Below are positions 33,093 to 45,915 of a stretch of DNA of 64,000 nucleotides, piece by piece. The notes below the pieces were generated by a model, which saw only the letters and a list, made by a program, of their open reading frames with translations, was not told where the DNA came from and did not search any database. The translations under genes and the position numbers were made by a program. Origin of the DNA: Vigna angularis (taxonomy: Eukaryota; Streptophyta; Magnoliopsida; Fabales; Fabaceae). How positions within the stretch are numbered: position 1 is the stretch's first letter; each line of letters opens with the position of its first letter. The stretch lies in contig NC_068976.1 in NCBI RefSeq assembly GCF_016808095.1, forward strand, positions 1,818,001 to 1,882,000, in the 5' to 3' direction.

Positions 33093-36000
33093 AAAGATAT
33101 TTCATTCGGATTTTTACTGTACCACTATGTGCTTGAATGCATTTTTAAGGTTGAGCAATTTTTTAATTACTTAACACTTCAAATTAAGAGTATATTTTGA
33201 TAAATAGATAACGATTCATAAAATGGATGCTATGAATACTTAGTCGTCCTTAAAGATAGAGTTAGAATTACAACTTGGTCCTCCATTTTATTGCACTTTG
33301 GAACTTTGGAAATATTATTTAAATTGCAACAATCACGTTTGGTATCTAATTATTACATGAAATTTATGTTACCAGCGACAACAAATTTATCGATCTTATT
33401 GATGAATCTTTGTTGAATTGTTTTTTAAGTGGTTTACATGGTGAAGTTAAACATGATGTTCTTGCTGTGTCCCCTCCTACGTTGTTGAGGATGGTAGCTT
33501 TAGCTAAGTTGTTTCTAGGATATCCACCAGTGCCTAAAATTGACCAATAATTACACTACTAGATACTTTTATATTTCTTCAAATAGTCACATCTTCGCTA
33601 CAAGAAAAATATGAAATAATGATTAAAATTCTGGTTACTAAATAAATAACTCGATCATTGATAAAAATATATTAATTTTTTTTCACTAATACATGATCAA
33701 AATCAATTATAAAAATAAATAAACGCTTTACTCACCAAATTTTCTATAATTTAGTAACAACATTTTGAATTACTACATTAGTCATTAATAATATTATTGT
33801 TTAATTTTAATTATCCAAACATCACCCCTCTTCTTCAACATTATCCAAACTTTTCCCCTTACATTCATCTTCTATCTCCAATTTTTCAGCACCTCCAGTT
33901 CCTTAATTTCCATCTTCTCCATCAATTCTCCTGTCTTTTCCTCCCTTCGTCAATTTCAACCCAACACAGTGCAAGTTTTTTCTCCTCTCCTCGAGACATC
34001 TTCTTGTTCAATCTTCATATTTCTTTCCCTGCTTCACCATCTCCATCCATCCTCTTCATCACCCATTTTCTCACCTTCTCTGATTCCACAAAAAATCGAA
34101 ATGCGTGCAAAAAAATTTAGAAATGTCAATTCCGCATATTAACTCTATCAATATCTTTAAATTTTGACCCATTCACATTGGAATATTGACCCCTTCCTTT
34201 ACTTCTTCTTTTATTAAATAAAAAATAAAACAACAGTTTTCAAAATTTTAAATCATTGAATACGTTGTTTCAAAATTCTTAAACTAAAATGGTTATGTTA
34301 TGAATTTTATTAAAAAGTTAAGTCCGTAATAATTTAAATGTTATCTTTTATTTACAAATTTAAAATTCTCTGTAACTCTTTAAAATTAATTATATATTAA
34401 TATTAAAAAAATTTATTAAACACATATTAAGTTCTTTTATTGTATTAAAAATAAAACATAATTAATATTTATATTACATTGGCTATAATTTATCACTTCT
34501 GCAAAAAGATTATTTAATTTCAACTAATAGGCTTTTGGTTTTAAGAAAACAACAAAATATTTCAAAACATATTGGTATTTTTGAAATTATTTATACAACT
34601 ATAAGTTTTGGTTATAAAATAATTGAAACCTATACTAGTATAACGAAAACTTATTCTTCATCCTAAGGTTAAATTTTTATAGAAGTTACTTCTCTGTCAC
34701 AACATTGTGTCGATGTAGTCTCTATTGTAATTGTGAAAGCCTAGAGTCTTTTTCTTTATTGTTGGTCTCCTCTCCATGCAAAGCCTTTCTTTATTGTGAA
34801 ACATCTTGTTCTCATCTTCTCTCCTCGAAAAGGCAGACAATGATGTGTTTTGGTCTTCGTCATAAGTTTGTCAAGGTCACGCCTTGGTCCATTGCTCATG
34901 CCTTCTTCTTCCATTGTTCAGGGATTGCTCATTGTGCATTCCATTATTCAAAGCATGCTCCCATTTATGCATTTAAATAATTTTAATTTTTTTATATCAT
35001 ATATAACCTTTGGTTATCTTTGAAGAATATGCTCCGACCGAAGCCTAAATCCTTTCTTTGTTACCTTGCCTTGATTGATATGTTTCATTTAAAATCGAAA
35101 TAAAATATCAAAAATAATTGGTACCAAATATCTTTCATGTATTAGTATTAGTGTATCTTGAAGGAGTTGCATTCTAGAGAGTGTTGGATGAGATATTGGA
35201 AGGGTTTGGAGAGGATGATCTTGGAGAAGTTCAAGGCGATGAAAGAACAAACTGATCTAGACATGAATCTTCTGTAAGAGAAAAAAAGAAAATTTTCACA
35301 TGCTCTATGATATGTAAGGTTGAAATTGTTAAAGAAAAGAAAAGAGGAGACTTAATGAAGAAAATGAAAATTAGAAAAGATGAATCATGGATTGACGGTA
35401 TTGATGACAAATAAATGAAGGAAGAAGATGATAATTGGGTGAGGGTGGGAAAAGGGATTAATGAGACGTGGAGAGAAAAAAGGAAGATGAAGATGGAGGT
35501 TAGAAGGGAAAAGAAGGTGGTTGTAGAAAAGGCAAAGGAAACAAATGAAAATTAAAAAAAAAATTGTAAAAATAAAGACTTATCTGTAAAAGAAGTGAAT
35601 AAAGGATGTGCCATACCATTTGCCATGTCATAAAAATTGTTAACATAATTTGTTGAGGACCCAATACATGTATTTTATAAGAAGGGAAATCTAATATGAT
35701 CAAATTTTGAAATAAACACTAAAACAAAAATTGCATTATAGTTTAAAACAAAAAAAAAAACATAATTAACCTAAAACTAATCATTAATGTAATTTAAAAT
35801 CTAAAAAGAAATTATAACATTATAAAAAAAATTAGCATTCATTGATCAACATGACAAATTCGATAATTACATCAAAGTACCTAAGTGTTCAAATATAAAA
35901 AAATAAATAATAAAAACATTCTACATTTCAAGTCGTTATTCCAATCATCCTAATATATTTTGTTTGTACCACTTTATCCTCTTATATATTTGGAGATTAT

Positions 36001-36518
36001 ATATTTGGAGATAGTACGTCACTGACATAAATAAAAATTATAAATAATTATTCATTCTAGATAAAAGTTGATGAAAGCCGTCAAATTCAGACCATAAAAC
36101 TGCTATGCAACATAATTCTCTTTAGTTTCATAAACTTTGCTTACTCATAGATAACAACAGTTATTTGATGTATGAGTTCATAAATCAACCATCTAATGCA
36201 AAATAAACTTAAAAAAAATGTACAGTAGCAATTTGGTAAATAAAAGTTAGATTTAAATAAATATATAGCTTTATATACGTTAATTTTCTAATAGACTTAA
36301 ATTAAAAATTTTATATCTATTACTTTTGTCATAAAATTAGAATTCTTAAATTAGATTTTAATTTTCTAACAAACTTTAAAAAGTGTTATTTTGCCATCTT
36401 TTATTTTTTTTAAGAGACGTAAATAAATATTTTTACATATATAACTTTTTTAAGAGACTTAATTTAACCTAAAAGTACAGTTACGTTTTCATTTTTAACC
36501 TCTTTTATACATGAAGGA
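33093..36518. other. Intergenic; no gene recognised
   Basis: The sequence is AT-rich. At 33590-33790 a block beginning CGCTACAAGAAAAATATG, followed by scattered TTAGTAAC / GGTTACTAA words, resembles one end of a CACTA element, but no partner end was found. Small frames at 33797-34120 (CT-rich), 34705-34980 and 35500-35703 look non-genic. A pyrimidine-rich stretch occupies 33820-34090. Confidence 0.35.
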
Positions 36519-36842
36519 TGTGTGTTTTTTATTTTAAGTAATTGTACATTTGAATTCAGTGTGGTTATTTTAATTCAACATTAGCAACCTTTAAATAGGT
36601 CCAAATGAAGTCTTGAGCAAAGTAAAAACAATAAAAAGTAAAGATAAAAATTCAAGAGGCTCAAAATAAAATCTACTTAATTTATTTGTATCTTATATCA
36701 TCATAATAAATGGACAATCAAAACTAACTATCCTTATTTTATTTCTATCAAAATCAAACTAAATATTATTGATCGAAAACTAATAAAATAAGATTTAAAC
36801 AAAATTATTAATAAACTTCTAAAATTTAAATTTATCCCAACA
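36519..36842 (-). repeat. 3' LTR of the gag-only element
   Basis: Shares long similarity with 39801-40142, for example TAATAAAATAAGATTTAAAC here against TAATAAAATAATATTTAAAC there. The edge near 36519 is approximate. Confidence 0.7.
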
Positions 36843-37087
36843 AAAATTTCCCATAAACTTAAATTTTTCATCCTTTATTCGACTTTCCATGTGCATCAGC
36901 CAACATCGAACTTGCTTCTTTCAATCAGATTCAATTTCTTCTTTTCTTTATGGCCCTCTTGATTTTTACCTTGGTTGAGCTCTCAGCAACAATGGCCGAT
37001 TATTCATCTCATCTAAAATATTACTTATCATTTTTTTTGCCATCTCAGTATACGAGCTTCTCACACTCGGGTTCTTCTAAACATCTT

Positions 37088-38414
37088 TGTTAAAAAAGTG
37101 ATGCCTTATATCTTAAGCCAAGAATGGGGTGAATTGAATTTTGCTTCAAAAATTTGTTCTTTTAAAAGGCTTTGCAAAATCTTTGAGTTTTTTTGAAATC
37201 AATAAAACAAGTATACGAATCAACAATAAAAGAGAAAGGAGAGAAAGATCAACAAAACGATATATATTGGTTCGGCCAAGCCTACATTCAGTCTTCCTTC
37301 AACAACCTTAGTTGAAGGGATTCCACTATAATGATTGAGTTACAAGAATATAAAGATATATCCTCTCAATGTACTTCTCCCCCACTAAAAATCACTTATA
37401 GTACAAGATGTGAACAGCCTCACAATGATATCTTACCAAAACAGAGAGCAACCCAACTCTTTAAACACCTAGAGAGCAATCCCAACTCACAATGAAGAAA
37501 GCCTTCTCTCCTCTTGGCTAACCTGTACAGGAACACAATCCTCTTGATTGCAAATAATGAATCTGATCTTCACAGTAGTACTCCAGTAGTGCAGAACTGA
37601 TTAGAACTCTTTCAGCTTAGTTTTCTTGCAAGAATCTTGATGATTCTCCAAGACTTGTTATTAGATGCTCATGCAATCAATACTCAATCAACAAGTTAGT
37701 TATAAAATTGATATTTCTAAGATTATATTGAAACAACGCGCAAGACAATTATTTATAGGATTTTTGAAACCTGACGTAATTTAATTGATTACCCAATTAA
37801 TGTAATTTGTTGAGCTTTTCCTTTTACTTTAATAGTTTTACATATGTTTCAAATTGAACAGATTTTACAGTGCATGCAATCGATTATGTAATTCATACAA
37901 GCCAACAACCAATTCATATGACCATTATAAACAGTTAAGGCTTTAAATGAAATTGATTTTCACAACATAAACATTTTAACCGATTAGGAAACTTATGTAA
38001 TCGGTTATGTTTAACACTTAAGCAAATTTTCAAATCAATTTGCTTTCCAAACATATCAATGCACTTATCAAACACATTTGGCATAGCAACCTGTTTTAAT
38101 CAATTATACAACTAATGTAATTGATTACTACACAACTATTTCCCCTGTTAAACATATATTGATATATGGAGAAATTTAATAGATTATATACAATGTCTAA
38201 TCGACTATTTACAAACAATGTGCAATATGTTTGAACTCATGATTCATTTACAAAAAATGAATACATATATCAAGCGTCTCAAGTACAAACGCAGTAATGA
38301 TAAAAAATTGTTATGTCATTTGTTGTGCAAGAAACCATAAAACATTTCTTTTGTTCGTCATAAAAAACATATATATGAGATAGGTATAACTAGATATAGC
38401 TCCCCCTATCAACA
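37088..38414 (-). mobile_element. Sirevirus-like solo LTR in the gag-only element
   Basis: On the minus strand the LTR starts TGTTGATAGGGGGAGCTATA and ends CACTTTTTTAACA. It is flanked by a perfect 5-bp duplication ATCTT at 37083-37087 and 38415-38419. It is 1327 bp long, in the same family as 5524-6925 and 15521-18408. Its ATCGATTA-type words include CCGATTAGG and TAATCGGTTATG near 37980-38010. The insertion falls at the very end of the gag frame of the host element. Confidence 0.9.
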
Positions 38415-39650
38415 ATCTTCATCTTCCTCTTTCTTGTTTTTATCTGGTTCAAGGACACTAGATGTTTGCTCCTCCTTGTCTTCATTCGCCTTCTTCATCT
38501 CTTCAAGCTTAACCTTCCATTTATTCATAATCTTATTATCTTCATCCAGAAGTCTCCTTATCCGTTGAATCCCTTCAATTTTTTTTTTTGACTTTCTTAT
38601 CTTTTCCTTCTCCACATTTGTCTCATCAATTACCGAGATCACTTCATCCATTGTTGGGACCGAGCTCTCCATGTCCACTACATCCGAGTTGTTTGCCACC
38701 AACAAGATTCCACACTCTTATTCACCTTCATCTTTCACAAGAAGGTTTTTCACACTTTTCTTCTCAACTCGACAAAATTTAGCAATATGACCAGGCTTAC
38801 CACAGTTCTAGCACTTCCTCGATCTACACTCGTTTGCATAGTGGCCGACTTGCTACACTTAAAACACTCAACTCCTGACCGATCGCCTCGGTCTTTCTCT
38901 TACCCTCGGCCATGCCAATTTTTTTGACTGATTTGTTCTTCGCTATCATCCTTAAAATTACCTCGACCACGTCTACCTTGTCCTCTGCCTCTAGGACCTC
39001 GGCTCTCAGTAATCCAAGTTTCATTTGAGTGAAATTGTACATGTAGTGCTTGATCATCGGGTTCCCTTTTTTTCTTCTTCTTCCTTAGTTTGTGGGCCTT
39101 TAATGGCCCAACTAAATCCTCCACAGTGAGAGCTAATAGATCCTTTGTCTTTTGTGACCACAATACCTTTGAAATCATCTGTCAGATTTCTTAAGATGTT
39201 TTCCGCAACTCGGTTAGGAGACACCTCTTCTCCGTTCATTCCATGTTGGTTGGCCATCTTCTACACTCGAGCTATAAACTCGACAACTCATTCCTTTTCA
39301 TCCATCTTCATATGTTCAAACTCTCTTATGAGAGCTTGTACTTGGACTTGCCTCACGCGGATATCTCCTTTGTATGCCACCTCTAGAATTTCCTAAGCTT
39401 CTTTTGCTGACTTTGCATTAACTATTTTCTTGAACCCCAATTCATCCATGTATTGTACAGATAGTACAAAGTCGATCTGTCTTTCATTCATGTCTTTTTC
39501 AATGCAACAATCAGGGTCATTATCTGATGCTTATACCCTACGGGTTCATTGTACTCGTCCTCCACTACGTCGCATACATCTTAGGATCCAAGAAGAACCT
39601 TCATCTATAGACACCAATTGTCATAATTGATCTTTTCTGACAATTATGAC
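38415..39650 (-). pseudogene. Copia gag of the gag-only element
   Basis: Reading right to left, the frame gives a TNT1-type Gag core (RQIDFVLSVQYMDELGFKKI, then EAW-type and ILEVAYKGDIRVRQVQVQAL segments, with RVAENILRNLTDDFKGIVV further on). It continues with an arginine/glycine-rich stretch (ESRGPRGRGQGRRGRGNF) and two consecutive CCHC zinc-knuckle patterns. The first knuckle is shifted by a one-base deletion and the second is cut by a TAG. A charged C-terminal part follows (38409-38705), ending at the solo LTR. Several other stops are present. It would have bound and packaged element RNA. Confidence 0.8.
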
Positions 39651-39773
39651 ACAATCATTCTATTGACTACCTTTGTCATCTTTCTCACAAAAAAACTTAA
39701 GCACTCACTTTTTCTCTCACGGTGTTTGATTATCCTCTCTCTTCTTTTTTTCTCTCGGTACTTAGAGCATAAA

Positions 39774-39785
39774 GATCTGATACCA
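39774..39785 (-). other. Primer binding site of the gag-only element
   Basis: TGGTATCAGATC on the minus strand matches the methionine-tRNA primer site used by most plant Copia elements. It lies about 15 bases inside the presumed LTR end, which is farther than usual. Confidence 0.75.
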
Positions 39786-39800
39786 CTTTCTTAAAAAAAA

Positions 39801-40142
39801 TGTGACCCACACAAATAATTGTATTCTTCAATTCAATATGGTTATTTTCATTAAATATTGACAACCTTTAATTAGGTAAAAATAGGGTCTTAGGCCAAGT
39901 ACAAATAATAAAAACTAAAGATAAAATATCAACAAACTAAAAAAAAAATCTACTTAATCCATCTCTATCTTATATCAACAAAATAAAATAATACTGCTCC
40001 TAAATAAATAAAAAATTAAAACTATTTATCTTTATTTTAGTTCAATGAAAATCAAGCTAAATATTACTAGATCCAAAACTAATAAAATAATATTTAAACA
40101 AAATTATTAATAAAACTCTTGAAATTTAAGTTTACTTCGACA
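39801..40142 (-). repeat. 5' LTR of the gag-only element
   Basis: On the minus strand it starts TGTCGAAGTAAACTTAAATT and ends near GTGGGTCACA. It pairs with 36519-36842. Confidence 0.72.
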
Positions 40143-42929
40143 CTTCTTATAATAGTGAAATGGTGAGTGGTTGGATAGACACATAGAAGTTGGAATGATA
40201 AGAAAGAGCAAACGATTTAGATTATTTGGTGATAAAACAAAAGGTAATTTGGACTAGAGTTAAATTCATGAGAAACAGAATGTGATAAGCGATTATGGTT
40301 TGGTATGATAGGAAATGGAAAATGACAATATGAGATTTTTTCGGTTTTTTCTCTTTCTATTGTTCTCTCTCTTTCCATCAAAACTATAATTACTCTGATA
40401 TAGATTTTTATTAAATTAATTTCTTTATATAAGATATTTACAAAAATCCAACTTTCACATTATTTATAACTAGGTAATTTCATATTTGTTTTAGTAAGAA
40501 TTAAAAAATATTTTTTACTCAAATTCATTTTTTTTATATTACCAAAATCACGAGAAAGATCAAGACTGGTTAAACATTGTTAGTTTTATGTTAGTGAATT
40601 TTTTGTTCTCTTTTATTATCATCATAGGAGATAATTTCTTAAAGATCATATCAATCAATATTATCTAAATTTTCTTTTGGGTCAATATTAACAATATTTA
40701 TTAAATGGTGTGTATCAACTATAATTTTTTCAATCAACGTCCACATTGTTATACGTTTTAGTTCATGTCATTTAGGTTTTCTTATACAGAATAAAAACTT
40801 ATATTATAGTAATTTCTTAATTAACATTAATTATAATTTTTCAATTAATATTAATAAAAATATTTTTATCTATGTCAATTAAGATTCATTTATTCTATAT
40901 TTTTACTAATCTAAGTTAAAGCTTCAAGTTCATGTTAAAATAAATTATTTTATAGCTATCCGTGTTGGAATTATCTATTGATTAAAGTGGATTAATGTTA
41001 GATGGATTTGCATATTAAATAGAATTAGATGGAATGCTTAAGAACACACGAGACCTGTGAATGAGAAATATTATTGTCCTTGTGTTTGTTGTTTGAACCA
41101 GATACATTAGAATTTGAGCAAAATATGTGATCATTTATTTGTCTACCATATAGTTAAGCGTTATACGATTTGGACTTGGTATAGAGAAGTATTAGACAAC
41201 CATACTATGTCACAAATAAAAAAATATGTTGAAGAATGAATCAATACTCATTTGGAGGATATTGTATGTGATGTTGGTGAAGAAAATTTTGGAAAAGCTC
41301 ATATGTATGTTTCTTTAAAGTTCGATTCAAAAGAACAATTGTACCCAGGATGCATTACCTTTACATGATTGTTTGCAACTTTGAAATTATTCAATTTGAA
41401 AGAAAAAAATTAATAGACTAATAAAAATTTCATAAAATTGTTGGAATTATTAAGGGATATGCTTTCAGGAAAAAAATTAATAGACTAATAAAAGTTTCAT
41501 AAAATACATGTATGATTGTGTATTATATAAAAAGAAGTTTGCTGCATTTAAGGAGGTAATTTATATAAATACAGTTTCTGAAAAATGAATCAGAACCAAA
41601 AATTCATTCCTCTTAAGTTAGATTAAGTATTTTTAACATCAGAAAAATAGAGCATTAGGAAAAAAAAGAAAGGCAAAATAAGATGATTGATAAGATGGAA
41701 AGAGATAAAAAAATGCATAAAAGTTTTTGTAAATATAAATAATATAACTGAAAAGATTATGAAGAGGAATTGAAGCCAGCATAACAACTAGAAATCAAAT
41801 TTGGATAGAGTTTGGTTATTGTTCTAATATTACTGGTATTACAAATTATGAAGAACACCAAAGGAAAATAAATGAAAAAAATAAGAATTTTATGTGGACA
41901 TGGAAAATTGAACTCAATGAAGGTGCTTTCTTTCTCTACACATAGCCACGAAGTATGCGAAGAAGAAAAGTCACAGGCGGAGTGGGCTAGTTGATGCTAA
42001 ATTTTATATGTGCTTATTTGATAATATTGGTCAACTCTTAAATGTTATATGTGTCGGTATTAGAACATGTCTTATGATTATTATCAATTATATAACTGAG
42101 TTTTATATATGCATTCAAACACAATAAAAAATATAAAGGAGAAAATTATAAAAATACAATTTCTAATTAAAAAAATAACTCAATCTTATATTCATTCCTC
42201 ACATTGAGTATTTTAGATATTAAATTTGTTTGATAAAAGCCAGAACTATATTCCTATATAGCAATCTGAAAACTAGAGCTCCTATTGTGATTCCTTTGTC
42301 GTCATGTTACTTCTCTTCAACCCTCCGCTTGCCTCAACCAACCATAGTTGTGCACCGCAAATCAAGACTTGTTGCGGTGCCTCTGTCGTCGTTTTGTTAA
42401 CTCGAAATTCGTCTATATTATTCTGAAATCCGAATTACCCAAATCCAAATCTACTCCATAGTTAAACTGTGGAATACAAAATTTAAATGCTAAGATGGGA
42501 TTATACTCTATTGATAATATTGAAACGTTTCCATCCTTAATCGATCACCATCAACAATATCTAAGGTACTACATCAATTAGAGTGCCTAAATCAATGATA
42601 TTGTTCATTTTCAACGTTCTGTTCTCTACGGAAAAGCAACCTCTACTCTACTATGTCGGTAGTAGAATGGGGTTTAGGTTTCTATTATTTTACTGCCAAA
42701 TAAAAGAATTGGCTGTCACCGTCTAATGCGACCTGAACTGAGTTCACACGATTTTTTATTTAGATTTATTTATCTTGACTTTCTGTTTAAGTTCATAATG
42801 TTTAATTATTAGTTTGAATACATTCATCATGATCTTTTTTGGGTTTGACATATTTTCACTTTTAATTTGAATAATTTATTTTGTTTTTTAATATATTAAT
42901 TTAGATTGATTCATTTCGATCTTTCACTC
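40143..42929. other. Intergenic; no gene recognised
   Basis: AT-rich sequence without a supported reading frame. A direct repeat of about 37 bp (AAAAAATTAATAGACTAATA and following) occurs at roughly 41404 and 41474. A more GC-rich patch at 42280-42410 has no recognisable coding content. Confidence 0.45.
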
Positions 42930-44170
42930 AAACCAGTTTAACTGAACTTTTAACTTAAGCTAACTCAACATAATCGTTGGTTCAGGTTAATTCATTTATT
43001 AGTCCAAATCGGCTTAACCCTTAGCTTGTACAAACTTATTTTAATCTTCAATCCAGGTTGACTCGAGTTGGCTTTTGGTTTTGGATGATATTTTCAACCT
43101 TTGACTCGAGCTAACTCGGAATAAACATAGGTCTAAGTCTCATCTTTACCTTTGACCAAACATACTCGGTCGGCTCAATGTTTGATCTTGACCAACTTTT
43201 CTTGACTTTCAACTCGGGCTAACCTAGTTGACTTTTGGTTTGGGTTGATTATTCTTAATCTTCAACCCTGGTCAACTTATCATGACATTAGACCTTGGTC
43301 GACTCGATGAAAGCTTCGACTTAAGTCAACTTAACTCGACCCTAACCCAAGGTAAGTCGGCACGTCAATCAGAATTGACTCATCTTGACTTTCGACTTAG
43401 TCCAACCTTCAACTCAGACTGACTTACTGCAACCTTTAGCACGAGTCGACAAATCATGAACTTCGACACAAACCGACTCAAATCGACCTTCGGTTGGGGC
43501 CAACTAAGCTTGACCTTTGACTCGGGCTAACTTATCCCAACCTTTGGCTTGGGCTTATTCATCACAACATTCAGTTAATGTTGACTCAACTTGATCCTTC
43601 AACCATTATGGACTCGTCTCAACCTTTGATTAGAACCAATTGATTGCCACTTTGGTTTGGGCCTACTCGGCTTGACCCCTTTGCCATGGTTGACTTTTCT
43701 TGACTCTTCGACCATGGTTGACTCGTCTCAACTTTCAACCATGGCCAAATCATCTCAACCTTTAGTTTGATACAACTCGGTTTGACATTTGACCCAACTA
43801 ACTCAGCACAACCATCGACCTAAATCAACTCATCTTGAACTTCAATTGCGATCACCTTTGTTTAGGCTTCGACTTAGGCCAACTCGATTAAACTATTGAC
43901 TTAGGTAGACTTATCTTAACCTTTGTCTGAGCTGACCCCAACTTGATCCTTAACTCAGATTGAACTGTGTCAAACTTCAGTCCTAGCCTACTCATGTCAA
44001 CCTTTGGCTTGGACAGACTCGATTCGACCTTTGGCTGGGGTCGACCTACTCTACCTTCAATCCCCACTAACTTGGCTGGGTCTTTAGTTCAAGCTAACTC
44101 AGCTCGAGCTAAAGCTCTTATATTTAAGATTTTTCTAAAGTCTTGTGTTAAGGCTAAATTGATTTTATCC
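42930..44170. repeat. Degenerate GACT-rich tandem array
   Basis: For about 1.2 kb the sequence cycles through variants of CTTGACCTTTGACTCGGGCTAACTC with a period of roughly 30-35 bp. The words GACTT, GACTC, CAACTT and CTCGG recur dozens of times, and no two units look identical. There is no open frame of note. It looks like an old, heavily mutated minisatellite, perhaps from the noncoding part of a lost retroelement. Confidence 0.65.
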
Positions 44171-45599
44171 CTGATCCTAACTCACTTTAAGTGAGAGCTT
44201 TGGGGGTTAGGACTTTTTTAGACTCCTCTTTTTGTGGACCAATAGAAAGAGGGGCTTATTTAGGAGTGGATTGCATTGATCTATAGGTCATGAATAAAAT
44301 TGACACCTTTAACAAAAATTAAAAGGAATGATATTGATAGTCATTACTTATCTTTAAATGCATATTGAAATAAGGAGTTGGACTTGCATTATCTGATGAT
44401 TTTTTTTTTTTCGTTTCAATTAAGTCACATTTCTTGAAAAATTGATCTAATTAGGTCATTTTTATTAAATTTGAACTAACGACATTAAAGATATTTCACA
44501 TGCTAGTTCGTCGTTTTTTTTTATTTTTTATGTATTTTTTTCATTGTTTTAAAGTTATTTATTCGACTAAGATCCTTTTTTGTCATTTAATTCGATTGAA
44601 AAATTGAATTAGACCCATAATTCTTATTTGGTCTAATTTAATCTTGTACTTTTTAAAAATGATCTAATCATGTCCTTTCTTTCATATTAATGGTAAAGTT
44701 GTGTCCTTACATGACACATGTCATTTCGTAGTATTTTTATTTTTATTTTATTTTTTAAAATTTGTTTATCGTGTGTTAGGTTACTATTGTGCCACATGCC
44801 ATTGTTGATGCAACATGGTTGTAGAATGTCACATGTCAATGTTACATAAGAGTGTTTTGCATTCAATTTAGTCCTCATATTTGAAATTTTAACTCAATGA
44901 AGTTCCAATTTTTTTGTTAAAAAATGGAGATGTTATCCTTCTTCAAAATGAGATCGAATTAGTAATATAAGCAAACAAACACTTTTTTGTACATGCAATA
45001 AAACTTTTAAACGTTGATAAAGGTTAAAGTATCTTGTGTGTTTAAAACATATTAGCACATGTCAGCTTGTTTGATAGAAACGTCATTTAGGAAACAAGGC
45101 GTTTAACATATATGATCTTTATACGATAAAAACGTTAAATGTTTATTCTATAAAATTATTTATGAGTTTCATTATATCGTTTAGTGAGTTTCTCCCAGAC
45201 GATTCATTTCTTAAGACGCTTATCTTGTTCAACACTATTTAGCTATAAAATATTAAGTCATGCATTTTTGTTAGACGTTTCTTTTTGTTAGATGTTGTTT
45301 GTTTACATTGTCTATTAGACGAAATAAGCTAGAAAACAATATTTTCATAAAACGTTATAACTTATATTTTCATTCAATGTTGGTTTGTATTGATAAACAC
45401 TTATTTCATTCATTGTTGTTTTTAGTAAACAGATCCTTTAGACGCTTTAATAAATAGATAATATTTCGTTAAATATTGTGTGTTAAACTTCAAAACATGA
45501 GTTGCTAAACAATTCAATTTCTCTAGACCATCTTGCTTTAATATCAACATCTTGTTTAAACAACTCAAACCTTTATCCATGAACCCTAACCCCTAAAAC
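44171..45599. other. Intergenic; repeat-like, no gene
   Basis: From about 44400 to 44960 there are phrases such as TTAGACCCATAATTC and GATCTAATCATGTCC that resemble dispersed legume repeats. From about 45000 to 45550 the words AAACGTT and AGACGCTT recur in both orientations, which could be subterminal repeats of a DNA transposon, but no termini were found. Confidence 0.35.
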
Positions 45600-45915
45600 T
45601 GTGACACCCGGGCACTGATACGAGGGCGGGGAGTGACGCCAAGAGGCATGGTGTAGGGGGCACAGACAAGGAGCGGCTCCTGGCAGGCTTCGAGTGGAAG
45701 GGACACATGGATGAATCGAACATACACCGGAATGAGAGGGATCTAGAGACTGTGTAGGTATGAGACTATACAGTTGAAGGATAGCTTAAAGGAATTGATT
45801 TGGCTACTCATATCACCAAATGCATTTGCTTTTCGGTAGCCTAACTCATAAGAACTTCATGGTTAAGCGTGCTTAGCCTGGAGTAATTCTAGGATGGGTG
45901 ACCTTTTGGGAAGTT
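45600..45915 (+). mobile_element. Cassandra-type TRIM LTR, truncated
   Basis: Starts TGTGACACCCGGGCACTGAT and carries a 5S rRNA-derived segment in its second half, the defining feature of Cassandra terminal-repeat retrotransposons in miniature. The sequence ends abruptly at 45915, where Sirevirus LTR sequence begins, so the LTR 3' end, the internal region and the second LTR are missing. Confidence 0.8.
45811..45915 (+). other. 5S rRNA-derived sequence with Pol III control boxes
   Basis: The stretch GGTTAAGCGTGCTTAGCCTGG followed by TTCTAGGATGGGTGACC and TTGGGAAGT aligns by eye with the 3' half of plant 5S rRNA, including the A-box (GTTAAGCGTGC) and C-box (AGGATGGGTGACC). Weaker similarity extends left through ATCACCAAATGCA. 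Substitutions elsewhere show that it is not a standard 5S gene. Confidence 0.8.

Larger units (their letters stand above)
36519..40142 (-). mobile_element. Gag-only Copia-like retrotransposon, interrupted by a solo LTR
   Basis: Diverged LTRs of about 325-340 bp flank an internal region in minus orientation: the 3' LTR at 36519-36842 and the 5' LTR at 39801-40142. A TGGTATCAGATC primer site lies at 39774-39785. The interior holds only a Copia gag (38415-39650) and about 245 bp of noncoding sequence before the 3' LTR. No protease, integrase or reverse transcriptase is present. Without the nested solo LTR (37088-38414) the element is about 2.3 kb. LTR outer edges are approximate and no matching target duplication was seen. 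Confidence 0.75.

Noticed and set aside
33590..33790. Another CACTA element end
   Set aside because: A CGCTACAAGAAAAAT start and TTAGTAAC words are suggestive, but no opposite terminus or target duplication was found.
33797..34120. 107-codon open frame
   Set aside because: Pyrimidine-rich low-complexity sequence gives a Ser/Phe/Pro/His-rich product with no homology that I recognise.
45811..45915. Functional 5S rRNA gene
   Set aside because: Only the 3' half aligns well, the 5' half is diverged, there is no 3' T-run, and the sequence sits inside a retroelement LTR.
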